In this document: positions 7,828 through 11,273 of the stretch, in pieces
Layout of the letters: every line of letters starts with the position of its first letter
Numbering within the stretch: position 1 is the first letter of the stretch
Source of the DNA: Candidatus Kapaibacterium sp.
GTDB taxonomy: Bacteria > Bacteroidota > Ignavibacteria > Kapaibacteriales > UBA2268
Direction of reading: 5' to 3'
NCBI GenBank assembly: GCA_027858275.1
Contig: JAQIDA010000213.1
Span: 1 to 11,273, forward strand
DNA: 11,273 nt
Position numbers and translations under genes: made by a program
The notes under the pieces: generated by a model
Told to the model about the DNA's origin: nothing
The model's database searches: none
The model's input: the letters and a program-made list of their open reading frames with translations, nothing else

Positions 7828-8601
7828 TTGCTTTTATTGTTTGCCCTTGCGGCATTACTTTCTTCCTGTGAACCCATAGATCCTTCAATAAAAGTGGCAT
7901 TGTCCAAAGGTGCCGGATCAGCACATTATAATAATTATTCCCAATGGTTGAAAAAAATAAATCCTGAAATTGAGTATGTTGACTTGTATAATCTTCCGCC
8001 GGATTCGGCTATTATAATCATGAAAGAATGCTCCGGTTTGGTTCTGACCGGCGGACCTGACGTGCATCCCGGAGAATATAACAGGGTTGAGGACACGGCA
8101 CGATGCTCAATCGATGTCTACAGAGACACACTCGAATTTCAATTAATTAATATCGCCAAGGCCAAAAAATTGCCGATTCTCGGAATATGTCGAGGTGAGC
8201 AAATTTTAAATGTTGCATACGGTAAGAACTTAGTCGTAGATATACCCGAAGATTGGGTAGATTCTTTTGTTACACATCGTTGTGAGGATTCCGAAAATTG
8301 TTTTCATGATATCTACGTTGCTCCAAAATCTCAATTAGCAGAAATATGTGGTCAGAATCTCGGATCAGTTAATACTAATCATCATCAGGCAGTGAAAGAC
8401 TTAGCTGATGTATTTGTAGCCTCTGCATGGTCCCAAGACGGGATAATCGAAGCGTACGAGTGGAAAAATCCCGAAGGTAAGCCTTTTTTAATGGCAGTGC
8501 AATGGCATCCGGAAAGAATGGATTTTAACAGCCCGTTTTCTGAGCCGATCGGAAAAGCCTTTCTCGAAGCTGTAAAAAACACAATTATTAAGAAAAATTA
8601 A
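7828..8601 (+). CDS. Class I glutamine amidotransferase-like (C26, PuuD-type) predicted lipoprotein; start disrupted
   Basis: A hydrolase of the gamma-glutamyl-GABA hydrolase/peptidase C26 type, expected to cleave gamma-glutamyl amide bonds; its substrate is unknown. Numbered from TTG 7828, it shows LVLTGGPDVHPGEY (71-84), the nucleophile elbow GICRGEQ with Cys121 (119-125), NTNHHQAVK (182-190) and QWHPE with His227 and Glu229 (225-229), so the triad is complete. At the N terminus a hydrophobic stretch ends in the lipobox LSSC (11-14), predicting lipid attachment at Cys14 and a periplasmic location, which is unusual for this mostly cytoplasmic fold. From TTG 7828 the signal peptide has no positive n-region and no clear ribosome-binding site. 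The better start, ATG 7768 with AGGGGG, is cut off by TAA 7819. The gene may therefore be weakly expressed or newly inactivated. It is last in the five-gene run. Confidence 0.85.
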   Translation: MLLLFALAALLSSCEPIDPSIKVALSKGAGSAHYNNYSQWLKKINPEIEYVDLYNLPPDSAIIIMKECSGLVLTGGPDVHPGEYNRVEDTARCSIDVYRDTLEFQLINIAKAKKLPILGICRGEQILNVAYGKNLVVDIPEDWVDSFVTHRCEDSENCFHDIYVAPKSQLAEICGQNLGSVNTNHHQAVKDLADVFVASAWSQDGIIEAYEWKNPEGKPFLMAVQWHPERMDFNSPFSEPIGKAFLEAVKNTIIKKN

Positions 8602-8891
8602 TGTAAATGACGGCAAACATAAAAAATAATAATAATTCATAATTGTAGTAATAAATGTGACATGTCTGTGGTTCGAAATTTGGGTGTAAAAAGACAATAT
8701 GATCTACGAAAATATTATTAATATTCAGTATATTGGATACAGTGACGTGCTGCATTATTAATAAATATCGTGTTTGAGAAAAACAAACACATTGTAACAT
8801 TTTTGTAATTTTCGTGTTAGTGTATTGAGTGTAAACTCTATATTTTAATAATATGTCCATATTTTAACAGATAAGAGCGCAATTTCAATTT
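8602..8891. other. AT-rich intergenic region before the M23 gene
   Basis: These 290 bases separate the amidotransferase from the M23 protein on the same strand. The region is strongly AT-rich with short AAT repeats near 8628-8638. It contains the perfect palindrome GACATGTC (about 8658-8665) and a 7-bp inverted repeat at 8770-8790. No exact TAnnTTTG box with a spaced TTTG was found and no U-tract terminator is visible. Open frames here look like chance AT-rich translation. Confidence 0.5.
8770..8790. repeat. Inverted repeat GTGTTTG-N7-CAAACAC
   Basis: A perfect 7-bp inverted repeat with a 7-base A-rich centre lies about 100 bases before the M23 start. It has no U tract after it, so it is not an evident terminator. 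Its spacing (14 bases centre to centre) could suit an operator for a dimeric regulator, but function is conjecture. Confidence 0.4.
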
Positions 8892-9521
8892 ATGAACCGG
8901 AAAGGTCTTATGAGAGTGATTAACGGAACAGTTTCAACAGATGAAATAAAAAGAATGAAAGTTTGGCCCGTACCCGAAAGTTTTTCAAAGGAAATTCCTA
9001 AAAAAGGAACTAACGGTTCTTTTTGGGAAGATCGAGGAGACAGAAGGCACTGCGGGGTGGATATTTATGCTCCGATAGGCGCGCAAGTTGTTGCCGTTGA
9101 AAGCGGAATGGTTGTTGACAAAGGTGTTTTTACCTCTCCGGAACAGTTCAGTAATTGGAAAACTACTAATTTTGTAATTATTAAGACCCCTCAAAAAGTC
9201 ATTGTTAAGTATGCCGAACTTGGCGAAACGTTCGTTAATATCGGTGATTATGTTTCTGAAAATCAATTATTGGGATTTGTTGGTTCCGTCGTCGATAAAA
9301 CTGAGATCACATACAGTGACCCGTTTTATGTGCAGGAATTAGCCGATAATGATACTATCAGCATGTTGCATATAGAATGTTATAAAGCTCCTGTGACTCA
9401 GGTACAACCTTATTTAGCCGGGAATTATTTTGGTGAGCGACGTCCTATTTCTCTGCTTGATCCCGGATTATACTTGCGAGGAGTCGCAAAGATTGCACCC
9501 GCTAAATCTGAAATGGGATAA
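8892..9521 (+). CDS. M23/LytM-fold protein with altered catalytic residues
   Basis: A 209-residue protein of the lysostaphin-type M23 fold, whose active members cut peptidoglycan cross-links with a zinc ion. The first motif HxxxD is present (H53, D57 in HCGVDIYAP), followed by the beta-sheet core GAQVVAVESGMV (63-74), VKYAEL (105-110) and GDYVSENQLLGFVG (118-131). The usual HLHFE motif reads MLHIE (158-162), and the usual YAHL reads YAEL. The three zinc ligands (H53, D57, H160) thus remain, but both catalytic histidines are replaced (E109, M158). No signal peptide or membrane segment is seen, which is odd for a cell-wall enzyme. The start could be ATG 8892, or ATG 8910, which has GGAAAGG 4 bases upstream. 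It ends flush against the convergent neighbour. Confidence 0.85.
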   Translation: MNRKGLMRVINGTVSTDEIKRMKVWPVPESFSKEIPKKGTNGSFWEDRGDRRHCGVDIYAPIGAQVVAVESGMVVDKGVFTSPEQFSNWKTTNFVIIKTPQKVIVKYAELGETFVNIGDYVSENQLLGFVGSVVDKTEITYSDPFYVQELADNDTISMLHIECYKAPVTQVQPYLAGNYFGERRPISLLDPGLYLRGVAKIAPAKSEMG

Positions 9522-11273
9522 TCAAATCCTGATATCGGTTTGAATCAAGAATCTCTTTAACTCATTACCTATTGTAGACATGTTTCCGCTCCCGATGTGA
9601 TCCGCGTTGTTACGCCTCAGAATCGAAAAGAACAATCGTAAATTTATCGTCTTATTAACTCTAAAATCAGCGTATAATAATGCTTTGAAGCCATCTCCGT
9701 ACATTGCGGGGATTGACATATAACCTCGTCCCTTATACTCGAATTGCCAAATTGCAGAAGAATAACTGTCAGTAGAGAACAAAGAAAAACGTCCGCCGAT
9801 TTCAGCAAATTTGTTAATATCCCAAGAAAGTTCCGCAAATCCTGCTGTCCCGAATTCTTCCGGGAGGTATTTATCGAAATTAATATACGCCGATTCAATT
9901 CGCGCGCGGAGTTTCAAACTGCGATTAAAATTATGAATTGTCTCCAATCTGACAGACGTACGCTTCCTTTGAAATATATCATATATCTTTTCTTCATTTT
10001 TCTCAGCATCAGTTTTAGTCTCGAATCTAACACGACCGACAGCGATTGTCTTTTTGGAAAACTTATGCCTCAATTCGCTGAAAACATCAATACCGACAGT
10101 ATTGGCCGGCACAAAGTATGTTCGATCAAAACTCCCGAATACATCAACATACGCAGTAAAAAGTGTTTTCTTATTGATTTTATACTCCATGCCTGTATAA
10201 AGACCGGTTTCATTGGCAGCATAAGACGCTTCCCCGAAATTGTGTCCGAAGGGAGAGCGGAATTTTGAAGCGTATGACCTGAAATTCATCGCCAAATCAA
10301 TATCCTTTGTAGATAACTGACCGCTGATTCTAACAGCCTTATTTCCTTGGGCATCATTGGAAAGTTCTGCGGCAATCGTCATATCATCAAAGTCTTTAAA
10401 TGCATATATCGAACTGAGCAACCCTGACTCTCCTCGGAAAGCAGTGCTTGAGGAACTCTTGATATAGCGTGTATATTGAAGATAAAGATTGCTGAGACCA
10501 ATTGTCAAGGCGCCTTGTTTATATTCGACAATCCCGCCGCCGGACGTTTCGTAGACATTATATCTCTTTGATATTTCACTTGAAGTACGATAATAACCGC
10601 TTCGATATATCGAACTGATCAAGTCCTCTTCCGGAACAACTCTGCCCGATATATCAGCTGATGAATACCAAAGAGTTGCGTCAATTATTGAAGTTTTGCC
10701 AATATTGAATTGTCGCTGAGCTCCTATTCCTCGAAAATATTTATTATCAATTGAGGAATTGTATGGTCTGAGCCCCCTGCCTTTGGCAGTTGTCGGAGAT
10801 ATTACATTGGCTCCTTTGCGAGCTCCGAAAGCTTTCCATAATATATTACCCAATCCGCTCTCTACTGAAAAATTCCCGACGATCAGTTTTGTGTCGTTCA
10901 ATTCAGTTTGTAAATATCCGCTGAGAAAATCTGCAGCGTAAACTTCGCCAAAATCTTTATCCGTAAGCAAACATGCGGAAAAATATGAATTTTGATATTG
11001 AAAGCGTTGATAATAGTCCGTTTCATCTCCGATAAATTTCTCCTCCTCAATCCCCTTGATTTTATTGAGTTTGCCCTTATATCTCAGGCGTGCCTTAAAC
11101 TCAGATTTTTTCTCTTTTCTCGGATAGATATGGCTGCAATGCTTTAAAAGATATATTTGAGCTCGAGACAAATTGAGTGTTGTGGCGATCATATCATAAG
11201 ACAGAAACGTAGAATCCTGCACCATATAGATAATATCTCTGGCTTCCCGCGTCGAGAAACCCGGAATTTGCAA
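9522..11273 (-). CDS. Helix-hairpin-helix protein with predicted outer-membrane beta-barrel (5' end outside window)
   Basis: The C-terminal 584 residues of a larger protein; the frame is open at the window edge, so the start and any signal peptide are not visible. The first 50 or so residues (IPGFSTREARDII and TLNLSRAQIYLLKHC) look like helix-hairpin-helix repeats of the ComEA type, which bind DNA non-specifically. A charged linker follows (about 51-85). The remainder alternates polar and hydrophobic residues, with many Tyr/Phe, Gly and Asn, as in outer-membrane barrels. It includes the stretch GNFSVESGLGNILWKAFGA (about 133-151) and GLRPYNSS...KYFRGIGA (about 166-184), which I recognise from Bacteroidota HhH-plus-barrel proteins. 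The final residue is Ile rather than the usual aromatic. Function is unknown; a role in the envelope or DNA uptake is inference. Its TGA stop touches the M23 stop. Confidence 0.8.
   Translation of the reverse strand: MQIPGFSTREARDIIYMVQDSTFLSYDMIATTLNLSRAQIYLLKHCSHIYPRKEKKSEFKARLRYKGKLNKIKGIEEEKFIGDETDYYQRFQYQNSYFSACLLTDKDFGEVYAADFLSGYLQTELNDTKLIVGNFSVESGLGNILWKAFGARKGANVISPTTAKGRGLRPYNSSIDNKYFRGIGAQRQFNIGKTSIIDATLWYSSADISGRVVPEEDLISSIYRSGYYRTSSEISKRYNVYETSGGGIVEYKQGALTIGLSNLYLQYTRYIKSSSSTAFRGESGLLSSIYAFKDFDDMTIAAELSNDAQGNKAVRISGQLSTKDIDLAMNFRSYASKFRSPFGHNFGEASYAANETGLYTGMEYKINKKTLFTAYVDVFGSFDRTYFVPANTVGIDVFSELRHKFSKKTIAVGRVRFETKTDAEKNEEKIYDIFQRKRTSVRLETIHNFNRSLKLRARIESAYINFDKYLPEEFGTAGFAELSWDINKFAEIGGRFSLFSTDSYSSAIWQFEYKGRGYMSIPAMYGDGFKALLYADFRVNKTINLRLFFSILRRNNADHIGSGNMSTIGNELKRFLIQTDIRI

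Noticed and set aside
8588..8860. 90-codon open frame on the - strand in the AT-rich gap
   Set aside because: It overlaps the amidotransferase end, and its composition (Ile, Asn, Tyr, Phe) matches chance translation of AT-rich DNA; no ribosome-binding site or motif.
9744..10268. 174-codon open frame on the + strand inside the HhH-barrel gene
   Set aside because: It is antisense to a continuous conserved protein, with no recognisable motif or ribosome-binding site.

Overview
The window (about 40% GC by eye) reads as chromosomal DNA from a Gram-negative bacterium of the Bacteroidota/Chlorobiota (FCB) side of the tree. Four things point there: a lipid A kinase gene (lpxK), so an outer membrane; an outer-membrane-barrel-like protein with an N-terminal helix-hairpin-helix region whose conserved stretches resemble Bacteroidota proteins; a tRNA promoter matching the Bacteroidota TTTG / TAnnTTTG consensus; and mostly weak Shine-Dalgarno sequences. 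Genus or class (for example Ignavibacteria or Kapabacteria) cannot be settled from the sequence alone.

Layout. (1) 1-1521: dnaB (+), closed by a bidirectional hairpin terminator that it shares with a convergent tRNA-Pro(UGG) gene. (2) 1523-2756 (-): tRNA-Pro with its own promoter, and upstream of it a short CNNM/CBS membrane protein gene. (3) 2757-2994: divergent intergenic region. (4) 2995-8601 (+): five co-directional genes: a DUF255/YyaL-type thioredoxin-fold protein, a stand-alone Lon substrate-binding (LonN) protein, folP, lpxK, and a class I glutamine amidotransferase (C26) lipoprotein. The gaps of 109, 48, 54 and about 11-71 bases suggest one transcription unit of mixed housekeeping function (folate, lipid A, protein quality control). 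(5) 8602-8891: AT-rich gap without a gene. (6) 8892-9521 (+): an M23/LytM-fold protein. (7) 9522-11273 (-): the 3' part of the helix-hairpin-helix/beta-barrel gene, whose stop codon abuts the M23 stop with no intervening base.

Most of the window is ordinary core chromosome. I see no CRISPR array, transposase, phage gene or defence system. The items most worth a second look are: the lipoprotein amidotransferase, whose well-placed ATG and ribosome-binding site are separated from its signal peptide by an in-frame TAA; the M23 protein, which keeps its zinc ligands but has lost both catalytic histidines; the CNNM protein, with both signature polar residues of its membrane domain replaced; and the DNA-binding-motif plus outer-membrane-barrel protein.
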